A stretch of 34,321 nt of DNA from assembly GCA_016180805.1 (NCBI GenBank), contig JACPAM010000127.1:1-34321 (forward strand). The letters are read 5' to 3'. How positions within the stretch are numbered: the stretch's first letter is position 1; every line of letters begins with the position of its first letter. The translations under genes were made by a program, and so were the position numbers. The notes under the pieces were generated by a model. That model saw only the letters and a list, made by a program, of their open reading frames with translations, was not told the origin of the DNA and made no database searches. Shown here one piece after another: positions 15,015 to 24,134 of the stretch. The DNA comes from Deltaproteobacteria bacterium. GTDB lineage: Bacteria > Desulfobacterota > Binatia > UBA9968.

Positions 15015-16586
15015 CTATCGCATCGGTGCATTTAGACCTAAGTCACCCAGTACTGTCATCGCGCAATTATGGCCGGGCGCTCCGCTGATGGAGCCTCCCG
15101 GATAGGTGCACGCGGCTGTGAGGTAGAGGCGATGGATCGGCGTGCGGTAGTCGGAGATGCTGGGGTGGGGTCGTAGCATGCCTTCTTGGGAGAGGACGTG
15201 GCCCATCCCCGCGATGTCGCCCCGAAAGAACATGGGGTTGCCTGCCTCGATCTCCGGTGGCGTCACCACGAGCTTCCCCACGACAGTTTTTTCTTTGACG
15301 TTCGGAATGTACTCGCGCACTCGCTCCATCTCATGGTTCAGGAGATCCTCCTTGATGGTCAACCAAGATTCAGGGCGATCGGAGAGGCCGTAGGGTGCGT
15401 AATGGCCCACGTTTAACACATGGTGGCCATGAGGGGCGCGCTTTCCGTCGAGAAGGGTGTGACAGAGGATCTGGAAGGGCGCTCTGGGGTAACGATTCCC
15501 CTTGCGATACTCGGCGTAGGCCGCGATGAGATCAGACATCGACTCGGGCGCGTGAACGTGCACGACGTCGTCTACCCCGAGGCCCGGGCGATACCGGGGA
15601 CGTTCGGAAAGCGCCACGTGGAGCACGATCTCTGAGAGACCTGTTTTCACCTTCCCTATCGCGTTGACCAAGCCCGAATCGAGCCACTTCGGGTCCACCA
15701 TCTCCAGGAAGATCTGCCGGACATGCAGCCCTGCCACCAGCGCCTTTTTGGCGGCGTAGCGCCGGCCATCTGCGGTCGCTACCCCTTTCGCAGTACCGTT
15801 CTCCACGATGATCTCCTTCACGGGAGAGCGAGTGAGGACATCACCGCCGAAGGCGCGCAGGCATCGGGTGAGGGCCAGAGGCAGCTCCAGCGCGCCACCC
15901 TCGGGGATGCCCCATCCGAAAGTGTGGCGTGCGCCCGTGCCTGCGGTGAACACCAGGCCACCGTAGCCGAATTGGTCTGGTAAGATTCCCCCCTGGATGG
16001 AGGCTTTGAGCACGTGAGCACGGACATGCTCTTCTTCGAATAGCTCCTTCACCACTTCCAGAGGTGAGCTGGCCATGTGCCTCATGAGTTCGAAGCCCAG
16101 CTCTCTCTTCTCCAGAAGGGCGTAGATCTCGCTGGGCTTGCGCGGTGGCGAGTATCGCGAACGGACATACCAATCGCGGATTGCTCTCTCCCAGAACTCC
16201 ATCAGGCCGCGGTAGGCCGCGGCGTCTTTCGGGGAGAACTTCTCGATCTCCTTGACGGTCTGCTCCACGCTTCGCCATGTAATCAGCGAACTCCCATCGG
16301 GGAAGACGCTGGCATACAGTGGATCAGGATAGATGTAGTGGAGGCCGAAGCGGTGTAGCTCCAGCTCTTGGAGGACTGGGCCGGCCTGGATCCCTCCATG
16401 GATCGATGCGCAAGTATCGTGGCGGTATCCTGGCGCGGTCAGCTCCTCGCTGCCCGAGCCTCCGCCCACCTGTTCCTTTGCCTCCAGGACTAAGGTCTTC
16501 AACCCGGCTTTTGCCAAATAAGCGGCAGCGGTGAGGCCGTTATGACCGGCCCCTAAAACGAGGATGTCGGCTTCCGCGTCCCACAT
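15015..16586 (-). CDS. FAD-dependent oxidoreductase, PYROXD2/phytoene-desaturase-like
   Basis: A 523-residue flavoprotein. The N-terminal Rossmann motif LGAGHNGLTAAAYLAKAGLK (residues 11-30) and VLEAKEQVGGGSGSEE bind FAD. A second FAD segment near the C-terminus reads LYLTAACTYPGGSISGAPGHNC (split here as family signature), as in PYROXD2-like relatives of CrtI. ATG 16586 has GGAG ten bases upstream. No carotenoid genes are nearby, so a carotenoid role is not supported; the substrate is unknown. Confidence 0.87.
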   Translation of the reverse strand: MWDAEADILVLGAGHNGLTAAAYLAKAGLKTLVLEAKEQVGGGSGSEELTAPGYRHDTCASIHGGIQAGPVLQELELHRFGLHYIYPDPLYASVFPDGSSLITWRSVEQTVKEIEKFSPKDAAAYRGLMEFWERAIRDWYVRSRYSPPRKPSEIYALLEKRELGFELMRHMASSPLEVVKELFEEEHVRAHVLKASIQGGILPDQFGYGGLVFTAGTGARHTFGWGIPEGGALELPLALTRCLRAFGGDVLTRSPVKEIIVENGTAKGVATADGRRYAAKKALVAGLHVRQIFLEMVDPKWLDSGLVNAIGKVKTGLSEIVLHVALSERPRYRPGLGVDDVVHVHAPESMSDLIAAYAEYRKGNRYPRAPFQILCHTLLDGKRAPHGHHVLNVGHYAPYGLSDRPESWLTIKEDLLNHEMERVREYIPNVKEKTVVGKLVVTPPEIEAGNPMFFRGDIAGMGHVLSQEGMLRPHPSISDYRTPIHRLYLTAACTYPGGSISGAPGHNCAMTVLGDLGLNAPMR

Positions 16587-16639
16587 TAGCGGTCTCCAGC
16601 CAGGCGCTTAGCGCGGATCATTCGTAGACGAGCAATACC

Positions 16640-16799
16640 CTCGGGGGTCAACTTATCCGCGACCGAGGGGAGCGCGAGCGAGGCTGCGGACGTCCGATTA
16701 CAGACGTTGCGACTCATGGCACTAACCCATCGGCCGCAGCCGAGAGCGCGCTTCCCGAGGAAGCTTACTCCATCGCGCGGCCTGATAACTCAACCCCCT
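16640..16799. repeat. Nested palindrome: type A inside B-like arms (locus 5)
   Basis: A minus-oriented type A copy at 16661-16766 (GAGCGCGAGCGAGGCTGCGG ... CCGCAGCCGAGAGCGCG) lies between B-like arms GGGGGTCAACTTATC (16643-16657) and GATAACTCAACCCCC (16784-16798). The outer arms match each other as inverted repeats with few mismatches, though they differ from the B arms elsewhere. The last base of the right arm is within the stop codon of the adjacent SDR. Confidence 0.78.
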
Positions 16800-17568
16800 A
16801 CCACATCAAACAGCCGCCGTTCACGTGGATGGTCTGGCCGGTGATGTAGGAGTTTTCCTCCTGAGCCAGAAAGAGGACTGCACGCGCTACCTCGTCGGGC
16901 TCGGCGGCCCTTCCCATGGGAAAAGTCGCAACCCGATCCTGCCACTGCTTGTCGGTGTATTGGCTGCGGACCCTTTCCGTGGCCGCGAGGCCCGGCGCCA
17001 CCGCATTGACCTGAATACCCGCTTTCGCCACTTCCAGAGCCAGGGACTTTGTGAACACGGCCACGCCCGCCTTGGCGGCTGCGTAACTCGCCCGAGTTTC
17101 GGATCCCGTAAAGCCGTAAATGGAAGAGATGCTCACAATCTTTCCGCCACGCTGCTGGAACATAGCGGGGAGGACCGCCTGCGAGCAGAGGAACACCGAT
17201 TTGAGGTTGAGATTGACGATCGCATCCCATTCGGACTCGTCGACTTCAAGCACGGGTCGCCGTAGTGCGCCACCGGCAACATTGATAAGGATGTCGATTC
17301 GCCCCCAGAGGCTAAGGGCTCTTCCGACCATATCATGGACCGAAGACTTGCGTGTGACATCGACGGCGATTGAAAAGGCCTGGCTCTGATTGCGCTCGAT
17401 GTCCCTGGTTAGCTGTTCGGCGGCAACTGCATCGATGTCCGCGATGAGGAGCTTTGCTCCTTCGCGCCCAAAGAGGCGCGCGACAGCGCTTCCAATTCCG
17501 CCCGCGGCGCCCGTGATGATCGCAATTTTGTTGCGCAGTAAAGCCAAGGACGGATTCCCTATGGACAC
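16798..17568 (-). CDS. Short-chain dehydrogenase/reductase
   Basis: A 256-residue classical SDR: TGAAGGIG at 19-26, NVAG at 96-99, catalytic Ser at 148-149, Tyr162 and Lys166 (YAAAK), and the family C-terminus TGQTIHVNGG. Such proteins include 3-oxoacyl-ACP reductases and many alcohol dehydrogenases; residues do not fix the substrate. GTG 17568 overlaps the end of the HAD gene by ten bases, so these two are co-transcribed and coupled. The stop abuts a nested palindrome. Confidence 0.9.
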   Translation of the reverse strand: MSIGNPSLALLRNKIAIITGAAGGIGSAVARLFGREGAKLLIADIDAVAAEQLTRDIERNQSQAFSIAVDVTRKSSVHDMVGRALSLWGRIDILINVAGGALRRPVLEVDESEWDAIVNLNLKSVFLCSQAVLPAMFQQRGGKIVSISSIYGFTGSETRASYAAAKAGVAVFTKSLALEVAKAGIQVNAVAPGLAATERVRSQYTDKQWQDRVATFPMGRAAEPDEVARAVLFLAQEENSYITGQTIHVNGGCLMW

Positions 17569-18158
17569 GGCTTAGGGGTGTTGAGCTTCTCCATGTGCGT
17601 GAAAAGCTCTTGGAAGCTCCAAATCCTCTGGACTCGCGGATGATGGAAGTCCTGGTTGTACGTGCGGTGGGGCATGAGGACCAAAGCCTGGCTGTTTTCG
17701 GCCACTTCTTGGCAATTCTCGTAGCGGTCGTCCATGAAGAGCCTCACCCCCAGGTCCTGGACGAGCTTGCCCTTCGGCTCCTGAGTGAAATAAACCACCG
17801 GGCGGCTGATGCCGTGGCGCCTGAGCCAGTTGGACGAGACCTCATCAATGCTGTAGGTCTCGCGCACGTGCCGGTGAGTGACGAAGACAAGCTTCGCGCT
17901 CCGGCTTAGCTCCTCCAGGCGGGACCAGTCCTCCAGCGAAATCAGCGAGGAGAGATTCTCCCAGAAAGCCGGGTTATAGGAGACCTCCTCCATGCATTTC
18001 CAGACGATTTCCTCGGTAAGAAACGGGTGGTCCTTGAAGTTAAAGCTTCTGATCGTTTCGGTCTCGATCGGTCCGTTTCCGAGCCGCGTCTCGAGTAGCT
18101 TCAAAAACGCCGAAAGGAAGTCGGCCACCACGCCGTCGATGTCCAATCCGACGATCAT
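17559..18158 (-). CDS. HAD-superfamily 5'(3')-nucleotidase-like protein
   Basis: A 199-residue HAD-fold protein. Motif I DIDGVVADF has the nucleophile Asp6 and acid Asp8. Motif II is VFVTHR (T rather than T/S-GN), the lysine of motif III is probably in PKGKLV, and motif IV is MDDRYENC. This matches bacterial 5'(3')-deoxyribonucleotidase-like families (NT5C type). ATG 18158 opens the two-gene operon with the SDR. Substrate is uncertain; small phosphoesters or nucleotides are typical. Confidence 0.78.
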   Translation of the reverse strand: MIVGLDIDGVVADFLSAFLKLLETRLGNGPIETETIRSFNFKDHPFLTEEIVWKCMEEVSYNPAFWENLSSLISLEDWSRLEELSRSAKLVFVTHRHVRETYSIDEVSSNWLRRHGISRPVVYFTQEPKGKLVQDLGVRLFMDDRYENCQEVAENSQALVLMPHRTYNQDFHHPRVQRIWSFQELFTHMEKLNTPKPCP

Positions 18159-18636
18159 TCGCCGTTTAATTTAGATAAAAAGCCGTTGATCGTCAATACG
18201 CTTTATCAGGCCGGGCGGTTTTTTGGCGCCTTGCTTGACAGGCGAGTGGGCGCAATATATATACGCCATTGCTTCCATTACGTGGTCGGCGGGGAACTCG
18301 CGATAGTCGTCCGCATGCCCGGGGCGGATGCGCGGATTCTCATGAGGCGTATCGACACGATGGACTTTGCCGCGTCCTCGCCCTGAAGGCTCGATCGGTT
18401 CTGATGGCAGTGATGGGTCCACCGACGAATATCGCGGCACGCACAGCCGGCCTCTCCGAGCTTACCACCCACGAGCGGCTCGATCCCACCTGTCCAAACA
18501 CGTGCGTCGTCACCTTCCAGGGTGGTCCACCTAAGGACTATATCGACATGAGTTGTCTTCGGGAGCTGGATCGAAGCGGCTTCATGGGTCGAGTCTATCA
18601 GCGAGGTCTTTGCGGCTAGACAGGGGGATTAGAAAC
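18159..18636. other. Long intergenic region with unrecognised partial frames
   Basis: These 478 bases hold no gene I recognise. The plus frame ending at 18619 contains TCPNTCVVTFQGGPPKDYID then MSCLRELDRSGFMGRVYQRG, which looks somewhat protein-like, but its N-terminal part is arginine-rich and frame-like. A second plus frame (18186-18386) includes HYVVGGELAIVVRMPGADA. They may be decayed pieces of one gene in different frames. GGCGG followed by six T (18217-18224) is terminator-like but lacks a good stem. Confidence 0.4.
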
Positions 18637-20112
18637 ATGGCGAACGGTTCGTTGGATACAGTGATTCAAGGCGGACAGGTGGTGACCGGGGACGGGGTGA
18701 GGAAAGTAGACATCGGAGTGAAGGAAGGCAAGATCGCTGTTCTTGCGCCCGGCGGGAATTTTATTACGGGCCAGCGCACGATCGATGCCACCGGCAAATA
18801 TATCCTCCCGGGAATCGTCGACCCGGAAAATCACTTGGGCACAATCCGGCCGTTAAAAGATAGCCTGAGCAGCGAGACCCGCGCCGCTGCGGCTGGTGGA
18901 GTCACGACTTGGGGCTTGATGCAGGCCAGCCCCAAGCTCAGGAAGCGTCATATCGATGAACCCAAGCCTGAAGATGTGGTCCCGTTTTCCCAGGTGATGC
19001 CGGAATTCATCGACGCCGTTGAGTCCTATTCCTTTGTGGACATGTTTCTTACCGGGTTTATTACTACAGACGAGCAGGCGCTCGATATTCCCAAGGTGGC
19101 CCATGAATTCGGGGTTACCTCCTTCAAATATTACCTTCACATGATGCAGGGTCCGAGGACCTACAGTGTCTGGCCTGGACGGCAGAAGGGTGGGTGGTTG
19201 GGTTTCGACGATGGAACGATCTATTTGGGGATGGAGAAGGCCGCCGAGATTGGTCCTCCAGGCCTCATATGCATCCATCCAGAGAACTACGAAATCGTCA
19301 GGATCTTCGAAGATCGTCTCAAGCGAGCGGGAAGGATCGATATGGCTGCCTGGGACGAGCGTTCGCCGCATTTTTGCGAGGCGGGACACGTAAGGACGTA
19401 CGCCTACTATGCTGGCATTACGGGGTGCCGTCTCTATATCGTGCATACGACCACCAAAGAAGCGATAGACGAGATCCTGAAGGCGAGGGCCGACGGGGTC
19501 CAGGTATACAGCCAAACCGGACACCACTACCTGACGTTGTCTCACGATGTCTGGAAGATCAATGTCCCCCTGCGAAGCGAGCAGACGATGGCCCAACTAT
19601 GGGAAGCGCTCAGAGCAGGCCACATCGACTGTATCGGCACGGATCATGTCGACTGGGGGATGTCGCGCGAGCAGATGGATAAGGGAAACGTGTGGGAAAC
19701 CAGCAGCGGCTTCCCTTCCCGCGTCGAGGCCTATTTGCCGGTCATGTTGACTGAGGGGTTCCATAAAGGGAGAATTTCCCTGGAGAAGCTGGTCCAAGTC
19801 TGCAGCGAAAATCCAGCCAGGATTTTTGGCCTCTATCCTAAGAAGGGAGCGATTGGTGTCGGCTCGGATGCGGACCTTGTGGTGGTGGACCTGAACCGGA
19901 CAATGAAAGTGAGCCGGAATATGATCTATAGTTCTGCGGGGTGGTCTATATGGGAAGGCAAAGAGCTTAAGGGCTGGCCCGTGATGACGATTCTCCGCGG
20001 GCGGATCATCATGGAGTGGCCTGAAGGGGCGCCAAGGGCTCAGATAATGGTAGAAAAACCCGGCGGCCAGTATATCCCGCGCAAAGTGGGCCACCAATTT
20101 TACCCCATCTAG
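18637..20112 (+). CDS. Dihydropyrimidinase/hydantoinase-like amidohydrolase, copy 1
   Basis: A 491-residue cyclic-amidohydrolase family protein. The candidate carboxylated lysine is Lys164 in TSFKYYLHM. Metal ligands His214 (ICIHPEN), His270 (YIVHTTT) and Asp336 (GTDH) are present. The first metal motif, normally HxH, reads D62-P-E64-N-H66, so its first histidine is glutamate. ATG 18637 follows GGGGG; a longer frame to 18553 is not supported by the family. Family members open hydantoins, dihydropyrimidines or allantoin. A binding protein and a second copy with the same Glu follow, so the variation is shared and not a sequencing error. Confidence 0.85.
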   Translation: MANGSLDTVIQGGQVVTGDGVRKVDIGVKEGKIAVLAPGGNFITGQRTIDATGKYILPGIVDPENHLGTIRPLKDSLSSETRAAAAGGVTTWGLMQASPKLRKRHIDEPKPEDVVPFSQVMPEFIDAVESYSFVDMFLTGFITTDEQALDIPKVAHEFGVTSFKYYLHMMQGPRTYSVWPGRQKGGWLGFDDGTIYLGMEKAAEIGPPGLICIHPENYEIVRIFEDRLKRAGRIDMAAWDERSPHFCEAGHVRTYAYYAGITGCRLYIVHTTTKEAIDEILKARADGVQVYSQTGHHYLTLSHDVWKINVPLRSEQTMAQLWEALRAGHIDCIGTDHVDWGMSREQMDKGNVWETSSGFPSRVEAYLPVMLTEGFHKGRISLEKLVQVCSENPARIFGLYPKKGAIGVGSDADLVVVDLNRTMKVSRNMIYSSAGWSIWEGKELKGWPVMTILRGRIIMEWPEGAPRAQIMVEKPGGQYIPRKVGHQFYPI

Positions 20113-20205
20113 ACTAAGGGATGGAGGCGAATGAATTCATGAAAGGCTGTGGGAAGGTAAGGGCCGCCGTGAGACAAGCGTCGGCCGACTCGAAAGGAGG
20201 GTCCT

Positions 20206-21177
20206 ATGTTGAGAGACATTCTCGGGGCTGTGAGCGTGCTTGCGCTCGTTGCGTTACCATCGACTGCGTCGGCGGAGTCGATTCGCATCAGCTACGGAGG
20301 CACCTCTGGCTACAACGTCCCTATTTGGGTGACGCAGGAGGCAGGTCTGTTTAAAAAGTATGGATTGAACGCGGAGCTGATCATGATCAGCGGAGCCGCG
20401 CAGAGCATGCAGGCCATGCTCGCCAATGAAACCCAGGTTGCCAACACGTCGGGATCGGCTCCCATTCACGCAAAGCTCCAGGGCGCGGACACCGTCATTA
20501 TAGCCACGTCCTATGACCTGATACCCTACGGGTTCGTGGTTCACAGAGATATCCGCACGCCAGCCGATCTCAAGGGGAAAAGGGTCGCCATCGCCCGTTT
20601 CGGCGGCATTACAGAGCTGGCTGTCAAACTCGCTGTTGAGAAATTTGGCCTGAACCCCAAGGACGTAACCATAATCCAGGCAGGGCCCGATGCGCAGAGG
20701 ATACCCGCCGTCGTCACCGGTGCGGTGGCGGCTTCCGTCCTGGCTCCTCCCGGGCTTTTCGCAGCCACCGCGCAAGGGTTGAGGGTTCTGGCGGACCTTG
20801 GCAATCTGGGGGCTAAATATCCCACATCCTCCTTCTTTATTATGCGCCCCTATCTGGTCCAGAATCGCCCCGTGCTCAAGAAATTCGTGATGGCCCTTAT
20901 CGAAGGACTCCATGTCTACGTAGGCAACAAAGAGTTCTCGATGCGGGTCATGCAGCAATATACGAAGCTAAAAGACCCGCAGATCGCGTCCGAGACCCAG
21001 GAATACTACGGAAAAAAGACTCTTGTGGTGCCCCTGAACGATCCGGAGGCGATCAGGAATGCCACTCCGGAAGATAAGGCCGCCGGCCGCAAGCCCGAGG
21101 AATTCTATGATAATTCCATAATCCAGGAGCTCGTGAACGAGGGATTTGTGGAGAGCCTGAAGAAAAAGACGAGATAG
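20206..21177 (+). CDS. ABC substrate-binding protein, NMT1/TauA/SsuA-like, orphan
   Basis: A 323-residue binding protein. Residues 1-23 form a signal peptide ending STASA before ESIRIS. GYNVPIWVTQEAGLFKKYGL is the classic opening of the SsuA/NMT1 group, followed by ADLKGKRVAIARFGG. GAAAGGAGGG lies before ATG 20206. No permease or ATPase occurs nearby, so it must share a distant transporter or act as a sensor. Its position between two dihydropyrimidinase-like genes suggests that it binds their cyclic amide substrate (inference). Confidence 0.87.
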   Translation: MLRDILGAVSVLALVALPSTASAESIRISYGGTSGYNVPIWVTQEAGLFKKYGLNAELIMISGAAQSMQAMLANETQVANTSGSAPIHAKLQGADTVIIATSYDLIPYGFVVHRDIRTPADLKGKRVAIARFGGITELAVKLAVEKFGLNPKDVTIIQAGPDAQRIPAVVTGAVAASVLAPPGLFAATAQGLRVLADLGNLGAKYPTSSFFIMRPYLVQNRPVLKKFVMALIEGLHVYVGNKEFSMRVMQQYTKLKDPQIASETQEYYGKKTLVVPLNDPEAIRNATPEDKAAGRKPEEFYDNSIIQELVNEGFVESLKKKTR

Positions 21178-21193
21178 CGCGGAAGGGAGAGTC

Positions 21194-22660
21194 ATGGCAC
21201 AGGTCGAGGTTCTATTCGAAAACGGCAAGATCGTAACGCCGGGGAAAGTCATCGAAGGTTTTGTCGCCGTAAATGGGGAAAAGATCGTGGCCGTGGGGCA
21301 AGGGGGGATAGCCCCCGAGGCGAGAAAAGTCATCGATCTCAAAGGGCGGCTCCTCATCCCGGGGGTGGTAGACCCGGAGGTTCATTTCGGGAGTCATCGC
21401 TGGGTCGGCGATGAGTTTGACTCCGAAACCAGAGGGGCTGCGGCTTATGGGATAACCACGTGGGGATTCATGCAGCCGAGCCCGAACATGGGGCAGCCCT
21501 ACAAGGCGGAGAAGAGCGAGGAGGAGGTTGTTCCCTATGGCGACGTATTCCATCTGTTCAAGGAATTGGGGGAATCACGCTCGATGGTGGATTTCTTCCT
21601 CACTCCAAAGATCTTAAAAGACGAGCACGCCCTGGAGATTCCCACGCTGGCCCGGGACTTCGGGCTGACTTCATTTAAATACCAGCTCCACCTCATGAGC
21701 CCGGAGCGCACAGCTCGGTTTTGGCCGAATCGAAAGAGCCAGGGCTATTTCGGCTACGACGATGGAACTATTTATCTCGGGCTCGAGGCGGTAGCCAAAC
21801 TGGGTCCCCCGGCCATTGTCTGCATGCACTGCGAGAATTGGGAGATCGCGCGCCTGTTCGAGGAGCGACTCATTAGGGCCGGCCGCAAAGAGTACCGGTG
21901 CTGGAACCAGCGCTCGCCCCATTTCTGCGAGGCCGGACATGTCCGGACCTACGCCTATTACGCGCGCATCGCGAAATGCCCGCTCTATGTGCAGCACACC
22001 ACGACTCCGGAGACCATCGAGGAAATAACTCGCGCCCGGGCCGAGGGAGGAATCGTCTATTCCCAGACTGGCCCTCACTACCTCAGCCTCACCGAAGATG
22101 CCTGGCGAATCAATGTCCCTCTCCGGAGCCAGGAGACGATCGAGATCCTGTGGCAGGCCCTTGCGGATGGAAGGATCGATGCCGTGGGGAGCGATCACAC
22201 CAATGCCAATAAGTCGCGCAAGGAAATGGAAGTCCCCGGAGATATCTGGGCCACGAATACCGGTTTTCCTTCCCGCGGCGAGGCGGCCCTTCCCGTCATG
22301 CTCAATGACGGGGTGAACAGGGGCCGGATTTCCCTTGCCCGCCTAGTCCAGGTCTGTTGCGAGAACCCCGCGCGCATCTTTGGCCTGTACCCGAAAAAAG
22401 GCGTGATCGCGCCGGGATCCGATGCCGACCTCGTGGTGGTCGATCTGGATCGCAAGGTTACCGTGACCAACGACATGGTTTACAGCTCCGCGGGTTGGAC
22501 CCTTTGGGAAGGAAAGGAGATGAAGGGTTGGCCCGTGTTGACCATGCTACGCGGGAAAGTCGTAGCGGAATGGGCCGAAGGAGCCAGGCGGCCAAAGATC
22601 GTCTCCAACCCCTTTGGGCGCTACCAGCCCCGCTCCCTCGGATCAAGCGGCCACCGTTGA
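21194..22660 (+). CDS. Dihydropyrimidinase/hydantoinase-like amidohydrolase, copy 2
   Basis: A 488-residue paralog of copy 1 with the same plan: Lys162 (TSFKYQLHL), His212 (VCMHCEN), His268 (YVQHTTT) and Asp334 (GSDH). The first motif is D60-P-E62-V-H64, again with Glu for the first metal histidine. SPHFCEAGHVRTYAYYA is shared with copy 1 and looks like a subfamily signature. GGAAGGGAGA precedes ATG 21194, 16 bases after the binding protein. The pair may form a heteromer or split substrates; no substrate is known. Confidence 0.85.
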   Translation: MAQVEVLFENGKIVTPGKVIEGFVAVNGEKIVAVGQGGIAPEARKVIDLKGRLLIPGVVDPEVHFGSHRWVGDEFDSETRGAAAYGITTWGFMQPSPNMGQPYKAEKSEEEVVPYGDVFHLFKELGESRSMVDFFLTPKILKDEHALEIPTLARDFGLTSFKYQLHLMSPERTARFWPNRKSQGYFGYDDGTIYLGLEAVAKLGPPAIVCMHCENWEIARLFEERLIRAGRKEYRCWNQRSPHFCEAGHVRTYAYYARIAKCPLYVQHTTTPETIEEITRARAEGGIVYSQTGPHYLSLTEDAWRINVPLRSQETIEILWQALADGRIDAVGSDHTNANKSRKEMEVPGDIWATNTGFPSRGEAALPVMLNDGVNRGRISLARLVQVCCENPARIFGLYPKKGVIAPGSDADLVVVDLDRKVTVTNDMVYSSAGWTLWEGKEMKGWPVLTMLRGKVVAEWAEGARRPKIVSNPFGRYQPRSLGSSGHR

Positions 22661-22714
22661 GCGACCGGCAAAACTCGGGCCGAAAGCTGACAGCGGAAAG
22701 CCAGAAATAAGCTC

Positions 22715-24082
22715 ATGAAAACTCTGCTGAAGGGTGCGACCATTGTTACCATGAATCCCAGGAGGGAGGTTCTAGAGGGTGGGGACCTCCTCATCGAAGA
22801 GGATCGTATTGCCAGGGTAGGAGCGGCGGGATCTTTCCCTGCGGGAAAGGTCGATGAATCGGTGGAGTGCGCTGGCAAGATCATCGTGCCGGGGCTCGTG
22901 AGCGCCCACTCGCATCTGACGGGAATCTTTCAGAGAGGGCTCTGGGACGAGACGACCTTCGAATCCTGGTCGAGCCGGTCGAGCGCGACCGAGAACCTGC
23001 TCCAGTTCTCAGCCCATGAGATCTATCTGCTCCATACCGCGGCCTGCCTCGAGTTTTTGCGCCACGGCGTCACGACCGTCCTTAATATGTTTACTCCCCG
23101 CCCGAATGTCTCGTTGGAGAACATCCAGTCAGCCGGCCACGCTTTTATCGACACAGGGACGAGAGGCATCCTCGCGCTTTCGCTACAGGACCAGTCTCCT
23201 GATAACGATGGGATTACCCCCAGAGCCGGGGTGCTGGATGCTTTGATCTCGCTCTGCCGGGATGCGGGGCACTGGATCAAGGATCTCCAGCCCAAAGTCA
23301 CTTTCATGCTGGCTCCTTCGGCTCCGCAGAGATGCAGCGACCGGCTGCTTACCTCCTGCAGGGAGCTTGCCGAAGAGTTGCGAGTCGGTATCCACACCCA
23401 TCTGGCGGAGACCGAGAGGCATGCGCAAGTGGCGCTGCGGCTCTACGGAGAGCCCATGGTGAAGCACCTAGAAAAAATCGGTTTTCTCGCGCCCCATCTC
23501 TCCGTAGCGCACGCAACCTGGCTGGGAGATAAGGAGATCGATCTCCTCAAGGCGTACGATGTCAAGGTTGTCCACAACCCTGCAGCCAACATGAAGCTCG
23601 GAAGCGGTGTGGCGCGCGTGAGAACGATGCTCGACAAGAGCCTCCCGGTGGGTCTGGGCGCCGATAGCGTCAATGCGGGGACCGTGTACTCGATCTTCGA
23701 ACAGATGAAGCTCGCCGTGCTGTTGCCCAGGAGCGTGTCGGGGGCCGAAAACTGGCTTCGCCCCGAAGAGGCTCTGGAGATGGGGACGATCGGCGGCGCC
23801 AGGGCGGTTCTCATGGACGAAATCATTGGCTCGATTGAGGAAGGAAAAAAAGCCGACCTGCTGATTTTGGAGCCGTGCAGCTCGCTTCTACCGATGAACG
23901 ATCTCGCCAAGCAGTTGGTTCTATCTGAGAACGGAGAGTCGGTGGAAAGCGTCTACGTGGACGGAAAAGCCGTCCTGTGGGAACGGAGCTTCACAGCGAT
24001 CGACGAACAAGCCATCCTCGCGGGCCTGTCCGCGCTGCGGCCGAGGATCGCCAGAGCGCAGGCGAAGGTCTTGCGGGGATGA
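22715..24082 (+). CDS. Atz/Trz-type amidohydrolase (chlorohydrolase/deaminase family)
   Basis: A 455-residue metal hydrolase related to TrzN, AtzA and SAH/MTA deaminases. Ligands are H65-S-H67 (VSAHSHL), His229 with Glu232 in HTHLAETE, His266 (VAHATWL) and Asp317 in GADSVN. HNPAANMKLGSG is typical of the family. These enzymes remove amino, chloro or alkoxy groups from N-heterocycles. It follows the dihydropyrimidinase-like genes in the same direction with a 54-base gap. The role in opening heterocycles fits the island, but substrate is not readable. Confidence 0.87.
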   Translation: MKTLLKGATIVTMNPRREVLEGGDLLIEEDRIARVGAAGSFPAGKVDESVECAGKIIVPGLVSAHSHLTGIFQRGLWDETTFESWSSRSSATENLLQFSAHEIYLLHTAACLEFLRHGVTTVLNMFTPRPNVSLENIQSAGHAFIDTGTRGILALSLQDQSPDNDGITPRAGVLDALISLCRDAGHWIKDLQPKVTFMLAPSAPQRCSDRLLTSCRELAEELRVGIHTHLAETERHAQVALRLYGEPMVKHLEKIGFLAPHLSVAHATWLGDKEIDLLKAYDVKVVHNPAANMKLGSGVARVRTMLDKSLPVGLGADSVNAGTVYSIFEQMKLAVLLPRSVSGAENWLRPEEALEMGTIGGARAVLMDEIIGSIEEGKKADLLILEPCSSLLPMNDLAKQLVLSENGESVESVYVDGKAVLWERSFTAIDEQAILAGLSALRPRIARAQAKVLRG

Positions 24083-24134
24083 TATGGAAAAAGATAATTT
24101 TTGAGCATTTACCGTAACGAGGGAGCAAAGCTCA

